NCBI RefSeq assembly: GCF_034555375.1
Contig: NZ_CP140706.1
Coordinates: 4,579,001 to 4,643,000 of the forward strand
Reading direction: 5' to 3'
DNA length: 64,000 nucleotides
Source of the DNA: Pseudomonas sp. B33.4
Lineage (GTDB): Bacteria > Pseudomonadota > Gammaproteobacteria > Pseudomonadales > Pseudomonadaceae
In this document: in pieces, positions 11,857-19,934 of the stretch
Numbering within the stretch: position 1 is the stretch's first letter
Layout of the letters: each line of letters starts with the position of its first letter
Translations under genes and position numbers: made by a program
Notes under the pieces: model-generated
What the model saw: only the letters and a program-made list of their open reading frames with translations
What the model was told of the DNA's origin: nothing
Database searches by the model: none

Positions 11857-12654
11857 TCAGTGATGAGGCACCGGTACCACCGCAATCTTGTACGGATCGA
11901 ATATTTTCAGCATTTCACCATTGTCGCGCAGCCCTTGCAGCAGCTTGCCAAACGCTGCGCCGGTAATCGGCGCCGTCGGGCGAAGAATCGCGTAGTGGTG
12001 ATAGACCTGATCGATGCGCTGCGACACCAGCAACTCATCGCGCACCTTTTCGTTACGCAGCAGGTAATCGAACAGATACGAACGCGTTACCAGGGCGATA
12101 TCCGCTCGCGAACGCAGGACCATCAGCAGATTGCTGTCGTGGGAATAGGTCAGCGTGGCTTTGTAATGCTGAGCCAGATACTTGGGGTCGGCGTTGAAGT
12201 TGGCGAATTCATAGTGATAACCGCTGAACAGCGCCAGGCGCTTGCCGGTGAGGTCGGCAAAGTAGTTCTGCTGACGACCGTCTTCGCGTTGCGCGACGAA
12301 AATTTCCGCGTCTTCAAGACCCATGTCGACGTCGGTGTGCGGGATGTCTTTCCAGCCCCAATCGGGATTCTCGAAAATCGCCATGTCGATCCGGCCCTGC
12401 TTGAAGTCGCCGAAACGCCGGGGTATCGAAGTGGGCACAAGGACGAACTGATAGTCGCTTTGCAGGCGATTGAGGGCCTCGACCAGTTGCGGCAAGAGGC
12501 CGGTGTCGGCACCGCTTTCCGGGCGAATGGTGTAAGGCGGAAAATGCGCCGCGCCGACCCGAACCAATTGCGCTGCCTGAGCGGGCAATACCCAGAATGC
12601 AGCCAGCGCTGCGAGCATCAACCCCGCGGCCGTCCGAATTGGCAAAGACTTCAA
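11857..12654 (-). CDS. Periplasmic solute-binding protein, family 3 type
   Basis: A 265-residue exported protein. The first 27 residues form a signal peptide (basic start, hydrophobic stretch, cleavage near AQA-AQL). The rest reads as a family-3 periplasmic binding fold: VGAAHFPPYTI at the start of the mature protein, then GLLPQLVEALNRL, and RIDMAIFENPDWGW in the first lobe. No permease or ATPase gene is adjacent, so it is an orphan binding protein; its ligand cannot be read. It lies just upstream of the acetyltransferase on the same strand, but that gene has its own promoter, and no PvdS or Fur site was seen before this one. An iron role is therefore not supported. Confidence 0.75.
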   Translation of the reverse strand: MKSLPIRTAAGLMLAALAAFWVLPAQAAQLVRVGAAHFPPYTIRPESGADTGLLPQLVEALNRLQSDYQFVLVPTSIPRRFGDFKQGRIDMAIFENPDWGWKDIPHTDVDMGLEDAEIFVAQREDGRQQNYFADLTGKRLALFSGYHYEFANFNADPKYLAQHYKATLTYSHDSNLLMVLRSRADIALVTRSYLFDYLLRNEKVRDELLVSQRIDQVYHHYAILRPTAPITGAAFGKLLQGLRDNGEMLKIFDPYKIAVVPVPHH

Positions 12655-12746
12655 AACACCCCACTCCCCGAAAAAATACCGATCAATGCATTCAAGCTAG
12701 GCGGTTTCGCCCAGTTAGCCAGTTTCCCGGCTGGATAGAAAGTGCT

Positions 12747-13370
12747 TCAACGTTCTTCGAGGACCAGAATCAACGCCTCGTCGGCCAGTTGATCAAGGCT
12801 CAAACTGCCGCCGGCACGGAACCATGTGGTCGTCCATGACAGTGCGCCAGTGAGGAAACGTCGAGTAATAAATACATCGCCACGGATAAATCCGGCGTCC
12901 TTGGCCTCACCCAGCACTTGCAGCCAGATCTCTTCGTAAACATCGCGCAGCGCCAGCACTTTGGCCTGACCCTCTTCGGACAGCGAACGCCACTCATAGA
13001 CCAGCACCGCCATGGCTTCACCGCTGCCGCCCATGATCGATTGCAATTCGCAGCGAATCAGCGCCAGTACGCGTTCGCGCACATCAGCGGCGTCGGCCAG
13101 CGCCGCGCGCATCAGTGCCGTGTTGTAGCGGATGGTTTCTTCCATCACCGCGCGGAGGATTTCATCCTTGCTTTTGAAGTGATGAAATATGCTCCCGGAC
13201 TGGATGCCGACGGCGCCGGCCAGATCGCGCACCGTGGTGCGCTCGTAGCCTTTGTTGCGAAACAGGTGAGCCGCCACTTGCAGCAATTTGCCACGGGCGC
13301 TGTCGGGGTCAGTCAACTGGCCTTCGTCGACCAAATCGCGCATGACCCTCAGGGCTTTTTGCTCGTCCAC
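12747..13370 (-). CDS. atuR: TetR-family repressor of the atu cluster (AtuR)
   Basis: A 207-residue TetR regulator. The DNA-binding helix-turn-helix lies at about residues 25-70 (AAHLFRNKGYERTTVRDLAGAVGI, read in two parts, then SGSIFHHFKSKDEIL). The C-terminal ligand domain follows. It is transcribed divergently from atuA, and the shared 184-base interval carries two copies of an inverted repeat, the arrangement published for AtuR, which represses the acyclic terpene genes until an isoprenoid-CoA intermediate is present. The name rests on context plus family; the TetR fold alone would not identify the ligand. The start is ATG at 13370 (MDEQKAL). A later in-frame ATG (residue 10) is also possible. 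Confidence 0.85.
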   Translation of the reverse strand: MDEQKALRVMRDLVDEGQLTDPDSARGKLLQVAAHLFRNKGYERTTVRDLAGAVGIQSGSIFHHFKSKDEILRAVMEETIRYNTALMRAALADAADVRERVLALIRCELQSIMGGSGEAMAVLVYEWRSLSEEGQAKVLALRDVYEEIWLQVLGEAKDAGFIRGDVFITRRFLTGALSWTTTWFRAGGSLSLDQLADEALILVLEER

Positions 13371-13447
13371 CCGTTCTCTCCTACAGTCGATCAGTCTGTT
13401 GCCCCCTGAAACCGCAGGGTTGCGCGCAATTTAAGCCGCCAGCGGCA

Positions 13448-13509
13448 ACCAAGCAAGCGCTTGGGCAGAAGATAGTTTCAACTGTTTACAAACCAAGCGC
13501 TTGCTTGGT
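13448..13509. promoter_or_regulatory. Paired AtuR operators between atuR and atuA
   Basis: Two 18-base inverted repeats of the form ACCAAGC-N4-GCTTGG(T/G), at 13448-13465 and 13492-13509. The second, read on the minus strand, equals the first except for the last base, so the two face each other. Their centres are 44 bases apart, about four helical turns. Literature on P. aeruginosa AtuR describes binding to two inverted repeats in the same interval. Confidence 0.85.
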
Positions 13510-13554
13510 AGCCTCCAGACACTTCTGTCGCAGGTTGCTGAGTCGGAGATAAAA

Positions 13555-15339
13555 ATGCCCACCACCGTTCGCATCGGATGCGCCAGTGCATTCTGGGGAG
13601 ATACGTCCACCGCCGCCGCGCAGCTGGTGGAGGGCGGCAAGCTGGACTATCTGGTGTTCGATTACCTCGCCGAGATCACCCTGTCGATCATGGCCGGCGC
13701 ACGCATGAAGGACCCGCAGGCGGGCTTCGCCAGTGACTTCATCGAAATCCTCACACCCCTGCTGCCGCAATTGGCCGAGCAGAACATCCGCGTGATCAGC
13801 AACGCCGGTGGGGTCAATCCGCAAGCCTGCGCCGCCGCCCTGCAAGCGGCGTGTGACAAGGCCGGCATCCCACTGAAAATCGCTGTGTTGCTCGGCGATG
13901 ACCTGCAACCACAACTCAAACAGTCAAGCGGCATCACCGAGATGTTCAGCGGCGCCCCGCTGCCACCGATGTGCGTGTCGACCAACGCCTACCTTGGCGC
14001 ACCGGGCATCGTCGAAGCCTTGCGCCTGGGCGCCGACATCGTCATCACCGGTCGCGTGGTCGACAGCGCCGTGGTCAGTGCCGCCCTGGTGCACGAATTC
14101 GGCTGGTCGTGGCACGACTACGACAAACTCGCCCAGGCCGCGCTGGCCGGGCACATTATCGAATGCGGCGCGCAATGCACCGGCGGCAATTTCACCGATT
14201 GGCGCGAGGTGCCGGACTACGAACACATCGGCTTTCCGATCGTGGAAGTCAGCGCCGACGGCCAATTCATCGTCAGCAAGCCTGAAGGCTCCGGCGGACT
14301 GATCACGCCGTTGACCGTTGGCGAGCAAATGCTTTACGAAATCGGTGATCCTCAGGCTTATCTGTTGCCCGACGTGGTTTGCGATTTCAGCGAGGTCAAA
14401 CTTCAGCAGCAAGGCAAAAACGCGGTGCACGTGCACGGCGCCAAAGGCCTGCCGCCGAGCGACAAATACAAGGTCAGCGCCACTTACCCGGACGGTTTTC
14501 GCTGCACCGCCAGTTGCCTGATTGCCGGCATCGATGCGGTGGACAAGGCACGGCGTGTCAGTCAGGCGATCATCGCCAAAACGGCGGAGATGTTCAGTCA
14601 GCGTGGCTGGGCGCCCTACAGCGAAACCGACATCGAACTGCTCGGCAGCGAAGCCACCTATGGCCCCCACGGTCAGCGTCACGACAGCCGGGAGGTGGTG
14701 ATCAAACTCGCCGTGCGTCACCCGAACAAACAGGCACTGATCCTGTTTTCCCGGGAAATTGCCCAGGCCGCGACCGGTATGGCGCCGGGGTTGACCGGTA
14801 TCGTCGGCGGGCGGCCCACGGTGTATCCGCTGATTCGGCTGTTCTCGTTCCTGATCGATAAAAGTGCCTGCACCCTGCAAATCGCCATGGCCGGTAAAAG
14901 CCATCCTTGCCCCCTGCCCTCACTGGTTGCACTCGACAGTGACGATTTGCCGATTGCCCACCAGCCAGCCAAACCTCAAGGTCGCGCCGATGCCAGCGTC
15001 GCGCTGGTGAAACTGGCCGTGGCACGCTCCGGAGACAAAGGCAATCACAGCAACATCGGCGTGCTGCCGCGCCAACCCGAATACCTGCCATGGATCGCCG
15101 AAGCGCTGACCCCGGCCGTGATCGTCGACTGGATGAGCCATGTACTCGATCCGATCCACGGCCGGGTCGAGCGCTGGTATCTGCCGGGCACCCACAGCCT
15201 GAATTTTCTATTGGAAAACGCCCTCGGCGGTGGTGGTGTGGCCAGCCTGCGCATTGATCCGCAAGGCAAAGCCTTCGCCCAGCAACTGTTGGAAATCCAG
15301 ATCCCGGTGCCACAAAGCATCGCCGAGCAGCTCGACTAG
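13555..15339 (+). CDS. atuA: Acyclic terpene utilisation protein AtuA
   Basis: A 594-residue protein of the AtuA family (DUF1446 type), the first gene of the citronellol/geraniol operon. The N-terminal 450 residues carry the family core ([12 protein letters not shown] at the start, [14 protein letters not shown] near 165, GGNFTDW near 210). The last 110 residues look like the small domain often fused to it ([20 protein letters not shown]). Its biochemical role is not settled; in P. aeruginosa it belongs to the induced atu set. ATG at 13555 is chosen because GGAG lies at the right distance; an in-frame TTG at 13501 falls inside the operator and is unlikely. Twelve bases separate it from atuB. 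Confidence 0.9.
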   Translation: MPTTVRIGCASAFWGDTSTAAAQLVEGGKLDYLVFDYLAEITLSIMAGARMKDPQAGFASDFIEILTPLLPQLAEQNIRVISNAGGVNPQACAAALQAACDKAGIPLKIAVLLGDDLQPQLKQSSGITEMFSGAPLPPMCVSTNAYLGAPGIVEALRLGADIVITGRVVDSAVVSAALVHEFGWSWHDYDKLAQAALAGHIIECGAQCTGGNFTDWREVPDYEHIGFPIVEVSADGQFIVSKPEGSGGLITPLTVGEQMLYEIGDPQAYLLPDVVCDFSEVKLQQQGKNAVHVHGAKGLPPSDKYKVSATYPDGFRCTASCLIAGIDAVDKARRVSQAIIAKTAEMFSQRGWAPYSETDIELLGSEATYGPHGQRHDSREVVIKLAVRHPNKQALILFSREIAQAATGMAPGLTGIVGGRPTVYPLIRLFSFLIDKSACTLQIAMAGKSHPCPLPSLVALDSDDLPIAHQPAKPQGRADASVALVKLAVARSGDKGNHSNIGVLPRQPEYLPWIAEALTPAVIVDWMSHVLDPIHGRVERWYLPGTHSLNFLLENALGGGGVASLRIDPQGKAFAQQLLEIQIPVPQSIAEQLD

Positions 15340-15351
15340 AGGATGGTTTGT

Positions 15352-16221
15352 ATGGCTTACGCGTCGATTTTCCACGCCGATCTGTTCAACGGCCAGACCA
15401 TCATCGTTACCGGTGGCGGCAGCGGTATCGGGCGCTGCACCGCCCATGAACTGGCAGCCCTCGGCGCCAATGTGCTGCTGGTCGGGCGCAAGCCGGAAAA
15501 GCTGGAAAAGGTCGCCGCTGAAATCGCCGAGGACGGTGGCCGTGCCCACTGGCAGGCCTGCGATATCCGCGATGAAGAAGCGGTGAAGCAATTGGTCAAA
15601 GAGCTGATCGCCGAGCACGGGCCGATCCATGGACTGGTCAACAATGCCGGCGGCCAATACCCGTCGCCGCTGGCTTCGATCAATCAGAAAGGCTTCGAAA
15701 CCGTGCTGCGCACCAACCTCGTCGGCGGTTTCCTGATGGCCCGGGAAGTGTTCAACCAGTCGATGAGCAAACACGGCGGCAACATCGTCAACATGCTTGC
15801 CGACATGTGGGGCGGCATGCCCGGCATGGGCCACTCGGGCGCGGCGCGTTCGGGCATGGATAACTTCACCAAGACTGCCGCGTTTGAATGGGGCTATGCC
15901 GGAGTGCGGGTCAACGCGGTCGCGCCGGGCTGGATCGCCTCCAGCGGCATGGACACCTATGAAGGCGCGTTCAAAGCGGTGATTCCAACCCTGCGCGAAC
16001 ATGTGCCGCTCAAGCGCATCGGCACCGAATCGGAAGTCAGCGCGGCGATTGTATTTCTGCTTAGCCCGGCAGCAGCTTTCATCAGCGGCAGCACGTTGAA
16101 GATCGACGGTGCGGCCAGCCTTGGCAGCCGTGCATGGCCGTTGCACAAGGCGACTCACAGCGAGTCGTTCAATGGTTTTCACCGGGCCTACCTGCCAGAT
16201 GTCCTGAAGGACAAGGAGTAG
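15352..16221 (+). CDS. atuB: Short-chain dehydrogenase AtuB
   Basis: A 289-residue NAD(P)-dependent short-chain dehydrogenase. The cofactor motif TGGGSGIG lies near residue 20, NNAG near 92, and the family C-terminal region near AIVFLLSPAAAFISG. In the catalytic stretch the expected Tyr-x-x-x-Lys reads SGAARSGMDN instead, so the usual Tyr is not obvious, as in 2,4-dienoyl-CoA reductase-type members. In the atu pathway it is assigned a redox step on citronellol/geraniol intermediates; the exact reaction is uncertain. ATG at 15352 is preferred over 15343 because the AGAGG site abuts the earlier ATG. Only three bases separate its stop from atuC. Confidence 0.85.
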   Translation: MAYASIFHADLFNGQTIIVTGGGSGIGRCTAHELAALGANVLLVGRKPEKLEKVAAEIAEDGGRAHWQACDIRDEEAVKQLVKELIAEHGPIHGLVNNAGGQYPSPLASINQKGFETVLRTNLVGGFLMAREVFNQSMSKHGGNIVNMLADMWGGMPGMGHSGAARSGMDNFTKTAAFEWGYAGVRVNAVAPGWIASSGMDTYEGAFKAVIPTLREHVPLKRIGTESEVSAAIVFLLSPAAAFISGSTLKIDGAASLGSRAWPLHKATHSESFNGFHRAYLPDVLKDKE

Positions 16222-16224
16222 GTC

Positions 16225-17841
16225 ATGGCGCAGATCCAGTCTCAACTCGACCCTCACAGTGAAACCTTCGCCCGCAATCGTTCGGCAATGCTCGCGGCCA
16301 TTGAGCAAGTGCAACAACTCGAACAAAACCTGCTGAATAAAGCAGCCGAAGCGAAGGAGAAGTTCGACAAGCGCGGGCAATTGCTGCCGCGCGAACGCCT
16401 GAACCTGCTGCTGGATCCCGGCGCGCCATTTCTCGAACTGGCCAGCCTCACCGGCTACAAATTGCACGATGACAAAGACGGCAGCTCAGCCGGTGGCGGA
16501 TTGATCGCCGGCATTGGTTATGTCTGCGGCATCCGCGCGATGGTGGTGGCGAACAACAGCGCGATCAAGGGCGGCACCATCTCGCCAAGCGGTTTGAAAA
16601 AATCCCTGCGCCTGCAACAGATCGCCCAGGAAAACAAACTCCCGGTGATCACCCTCGCCGAAAGCGGTGGCGCCAACCTCAACTATGCCGCCGAGATTTT
16701 CGTCGAAGGCGCGCGCAGTTTTGCCAATCAGGCGCGAATGTCCGCCATGGGTTTGCCACAGATCACCGTGGTGCACGGCTCGGCCACGGCGGGCGGCGCT
16801 TATCAGCCGGGACTGTCGGATTACGTGGTGGTCGTACGCGGCAAGGCCAAGCTGTTTCTCGCTGGTCCGCCACTGCTGAAAGCCGCCACCGGCGAAGTCG
16901 CCACCGATGAAGAACTCGGTGGCGCCGAGATGCATGCGCAGGTTGCCGGGACCGCCGAATACCTCGCGGAAAACGATGCCGACGGTGTGCGTCAGGTCCG
17001 CGACATTCTGCGTATGCTGCCGTGGAACGAGCAACTGCCGTGGTTGCCGGAGCCACAATACAAAGAACCGCTCTACCCCATCGATGAATTGCTCGGGCTG
17101 ATTCCGGACGATCCGAAAAAGCCCTATGACGTGCGCGAAATCATCGCGCGCATTGCCGACGAATCGAACTTCGTCGAGTTCAAAGGCGAGTTCGATCAGC
17201 AAACCATCTGCGGCCAATTGAAAATTCAGGGCCGTGCCTGCGGCTTTATCGGCAACAACGGCCCGATCACCCCGAACGGAGCAAGCAAGGCTGCGCAGTT
17301 CATCCAGTTGTGCGATCAGAGCCAGACGCCACTGCTGTTCTTCCACAACACCACCGGCTTCATGGTCGGCACCGAATCGGAACAGCAAGGCGTGATCAAA
17401 CACGGCTCGAAACTGATTCAAGCGGTGGCGAATGCGCGGGTGCCTAAACTGACGATGGTCGTCGGCGGTTCCTATGGCGCTGGCAACTATGCGATGTGCG
17501 GACGCGGCCTCGATCCGCGCTTTATCTTTGCCTGGCCGAACAGTCGCACGGCGGTGATGGGCGGCGCCCAGGCGGGCAAAGTCTTGCGCATCGTCACCGA
17601 AGCCAAGCAGCTCAAGGACGGCCTGACGCCGGACCCGAAGATGCTCGACATGCTCGAACAGGTCGCCGCGCAGAAACTCGACAGCCAGTCCACCGCGCTC
17701 TACGGCAGCGCCAACCTGTGGGATGACGGGCTGATCGATCCGCGCGACACGCGCACCCTGCTCGGCTATCTGCTGGACATCTGCCACGAAGCCGAGATTC
17801 GCACGCTGCAACCCAACAGCTTCGGCGTCAGCCGGTTCTGA
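16225..17841 (+). CDS. atuC: Geranyl-CoA carboxylase beta subunit AtuC
   Basis: A 538-residue carboxyltransferase of the acyl-CoA carboxylase family, the usual size for methylcrotonyl/geranyl-CoA carboxylase beta chains. Glycine-rich acyl-CoA and biotin-site stretches are present: LAESGGANL near 145, GSATAGGAYQPGLSDY near 190, and GGSYGAGNYAMCGRG near 415. With AtuF it would carboxylate cis-geranyl-CoA to isohexenylglutaconyl-CoA. The sequence alone cannot separate geranyl-CoA from methylcrotonyl-CoA specificity; the placement between atuB and atuD and the AtuR operators decide for geranyl-CoA. No liu-type regulator is nearby. Confidence 0.9.
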   Translation: MAQIQSQLDPHSETFARNRSAMLAAIEQVQQLEQNLLNKAAEAKEKFDKRGQLLPRERLNLLLDPGAPFLELASLTGYKLHDDKDGSSAGGGLIAGIGYVCGIRAMVVANNSAIKGGTISPSGLKKSLRLQQIAQENKLPVITLAESGGANLNYAAEIFVEGARSFANQARMSAMGLPQITVVHGSATAGGAYQPGLSDYVVVVRGKAKLFLAGPPLLKAATGEVATDEELGGAEMHAQVAGTAEYLAENDADGVRQVRDILRMLPWNEQLPWLPEPQYKEPLYPIDELLGLIPDDPKKPYDVREIIARIADESNFVEFKGEFDQQTICGQLKIQGRACGFIGNNGPITPNGASKAAQFIQLCDQSQTPLLFFHNTTGFMVGTESEQQGVIKHGSKLIQAVANARVPKLTMVVGGSYGAGNYAMCGRGLDPRFIFAWPNSRTAVMGGAQAGKVLRIVTEAKQLKDGLTPDPKMLDMLEQVAAQKLDSQSTALYGSANLWDDGLIDPRDTRTLLGYLLDICHEAEIRTLQPNSFGVSRF

Positions 17842-17871
17842 CCGCCACGGATTCTACGGAGAACAAGAACA

Positions 17872-19029
17872 ATGATCTTCACCCCGGAACACGAAGCCCT
17901 GCGCCGCACCGTCCGCCAGTTTGTCGAACACGAGATCAATCCGCACGTCGAAGAATGGGAAAAGGCCGGCCGCTTTCCCATCCACGAGATTTTCCGCAAG
18001 GCTGGCGATCTCGGTTTGCTGGGTATTTCCAAACCGGAAAAATTCGGTGGCATGGGCCTCGACTACAGCTATTCGATTGTCGCCGCCGAAGAGTTCGGCA
18101 CCATTCATTGCGGCGGCATTCCGATGTCGATCGGCGTGCAGACCGACATGTGCACACCGGCCCTCGCCCGCTTCGGTTCCGATGAACTGCGTGAAGAGTT
18201 CCTGCGCCCGGCGATCACCGGCGAGCAGGTCGGCTGCATCGGTGTCTCCGAAGTCGGCGCCGGATCTGATGTGGCCGGGCTGAAAACCACCGCGCGCAAG
18301 GACGGCGATGACTATGTGATCAACGGCAGCAAGATGTGGATCACCAACTCGCCGAGCGCTGACTTCATCTGCCTGCTGGCCAATACCTCGGACGACAAAC
18401 CGCACATCAACAAATCGCTGATCATGGTGCCAATGAACACACCAGGGATCAGCCTCAGCTCGCACCTGGACAAGCTCGGCATGCGCAGTTCGGAAACCGC
18501 CCAGGTGTTTTTCGACAACGTGCGGGTGCCGCAGCGCAACCGCATCGGCCATGAAGGCGCCGGGTTCATGATGCAGATGTTGCAGTTTCAGGAAGAACGC
18601 CTGTTCGGTGCGGCGAACATGATCAAAGGCCTGGAATACTGCGTCGACAGCACCATCGAGTACTGCAAGGAGCGCAAGACCTTCGGCAATGCACTGATCG
18701 ACAACCAGGTGATCCACTTCCGCCTCGCCGAATTGCAGACCGAAATCGAATGCTTGCGTGCGCTGGTTTATCAGGCCACCGAGCAATACGTGAAAGGTCA
18801 GGATGTGACACGACTGGCGTCGATGGCCAAGCTCAAGGCCGGACGCCTGGGCCGCGAAGTCAGCGACAGCTGCCTGCAATATTGGGGCGGCATGGGCTTT
18901 ATGTGGGATAACCCGGTAGCCCGTGCCTATCGAGATGTGCGGCTGGTCTCGATTGGTGGTGGCGCCGACGAAATCATGCTGGGGATTATCTGCAAACTGA
19001 TGGGCATTCTGCCGGGGAAAAAGAAATGA
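17872..19029 (+). CDS. atuD: Acyl-CoA dehydrogenase AtuD (citronellyl-CoA)
   Basis: A 385-residue FAD-dependent acyl-CoA dehydrogenase of normal length. The FAD/substrate signature CIGVSEVGAGSDVAG lies near residue 122. The C-terminal domain has the YWGGMGFMWDNPVARAYRD stretch near 330-350, typical of the family. In the atu pathway it oxidises citronellyl-CoA to cis-geranyl-CoA; this specificity is inferred from position, since length and motifs are shared with many dehydrogenases. ATG at 17872 follows a GGAG site, 30 bases after atuC. Its stop overlaps the atuE start (ATGA), indicating coupled translation. Confidence 0.9.
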   Translation: MIFTPEHEALRRTVRQFVEHEINPHVEEWEKAGRFPIHEIFRKAGDLGLLGISKPEKFGGMGLDYSYSIVAAEEFGTIHCGGIPMSIGVQTDMCTPALARFGSDELREEFLRPAITGEQVGCIGVSEVGAGSDVAGLKTTARKDGDDYVINGSKMWITNSPSADFICLLANTSDDKPHINKSLIMVPMNTPGISLSSHLDKLGMRSSETAQVFFDNVRVPQRNRIGHEGAGFMMQMLQFQEERLFGAANMIKGLEYCVDSTIEYCKERKTFGNALIDNQVIHFRLAELQTEIECLRALVYQATEQYVKGQDVTRLASMAKLKAGRLGREVSDSCLQYWGGMGFMWDNPVARAYRDVRLVSIGGGADEIMLGIICKLMGILPGKKK

Positions 19030-19823
19030 GCAGCCTGCCGCAATGCCAGACGCTATTGCTGGAATTGCATGGCGGGGTGCTGCACATCACCCTCAATCGG
19101 CCGGACAGCCGTAATGCGATGAGTCTGCAAATGGTCAGCGAGTTGCGCGCGATGTTGGCGGCCGTGCGCGATGACCGTGCGGTTCGGGCGTTGGTACTCA
19201 GCGGCAGCGGCGGGCATTTTTGTGCCGGCGGCGATATCAAGGACATGGCCAGCGCTCGTGCTCAGGGTTCCGAGGCTTACCGCGATTTGAATCGCGCGTT
19301 CGGCGCCCTGCTGGAGGAGGCACAGCACGCGCCGCAAGTGCTGATCACGGTACTGCAAGGCGCGGTGCTTGGTGGCGGTTTCGGTCTGGCATGTGTCAGC
19401 GATATCGCGATTGCCGACCATCAGGCGCAATTCGGTCTGCCGGAAACCAGCCTCGGTTTACTGCCGGCGCAGATCGCACCGTTTGTGGTGCAACGCATCG
19501 GTCTGACCGAAACCCGCCGATTGGCGCTGACGGCTGCGCGTTTCGATGGGCATCAGGCACGGCGTCTGGGGCTGGTGCACTTTGTCGAGCAGGATCCGCA
19601 GGCGCTGGCCGAGCGCTTGGATGAGGTGCTGCAGCATGTGCTGTGCTGTGCGCCGGAGGCGAATGCGATGACCAAGAAATTATTGTTGGCGAGTGCCGGG
19701 CAGCCTTCGAGTGAATTGCTTGATGAGGCGGCGCAGTGGTTTAGCGAAGCGGTGACAGGCGACGAAGGAATCGAGGGCACCATGGCTTTTGTGCAAAAGC
19801 GGAAACCTCAGTGGGCCACTTAA
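19026..19823 (+). CDS. atuE: Enoyl-CoA hydratase AtuE (isohexenylglutaconyl-CoA)
   Basis: A 265-residue crotonase-fold hydratase. The acyl-CoA/oxyanion loop GSGGHFCAGGDIKDM lies near residue 60, and the second oxyanion stretch GAVLGGGFGLACVSDIAIAD near 115, with Glu near 140 in FGLPETSLGLLP. In the pathway it hydrates isohexenylglutaconyl-CoA, the step before release of acetate. The start overlaps the last codon and stop of atuD by four bases (ATGA). A REPIN and a 111-base gap separate it from atuF, so the last gene may be expressed at a different level. Confidence 0.88.
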   Translation: MSSLPQCQTLLLELHGGVLHITLNRPDSRNAMSLQMVSELRAMLAAVRDDRAVRALVLSGSGGHFCAGGDIKDMASARAQGSEAYRDLNRAFGALLEEAQHAPQVLITVLQGAVLGGGFGLACVSDIAIADHQAQFGLPETSLGLLPAQIAPFVVQRIGLTETRRLALTAARFDGHQARRLGLVHFVEQDPQALAERLDEVLQHVLCCAPEANAMTKKLLLASAGQPSSELLDEAAQWFSEAVTGDEGIEGTMAFVQKRKPQWAT

Positions 19824-19827
19824 AAGC

Positions 19828-19893
19828 ATCGCGAGCAGGCTCACTCCTAAAGGGGAAATGCATTCCAAATGTAGGAGTGAGCCTGCTCGCGAT
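19828..19893. repeat. REPIN inside the atu operon
   Basis: Inverted arms starting ATCGCGAGCAGGCTCACTCC and ending in the complement, about 24 bases each with one bulged difference, separated by some 18 bases. It belongs to the GTAGGAGTGAGCCTGCTCGCGAT class seen elsewhere in the window. It lies between atuE and atuF in the direction of transcription. Confidence 0.85.
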
Positions 19894-19934
19894 GAGGCCA
19901 TCACATTCACCGCCAAATATTCAGGAAGATCACC

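Noticed and set aside
13501..13554. Upstream TTG start for atuA
   Set aside because: It lies within the AtuR operator and lacks a ribosome site; ATG at 13555 has GGAG and the family start.
13924..14904. Minus-strand open frame opposite atuA
   Set aside because: Low-complexity Gln/Arg/His translation, opposite a clear family member.
16486..17811. Minus-strand open frame opposite atuC
   Set aside because: Same reason: shadow of the carboxyltransferase gene.
17854..18879. Minus-strand open frame opposite atuD
   Set aside because: Shadow of the acyl-CoA dehydrogenase; no domain in the translation.
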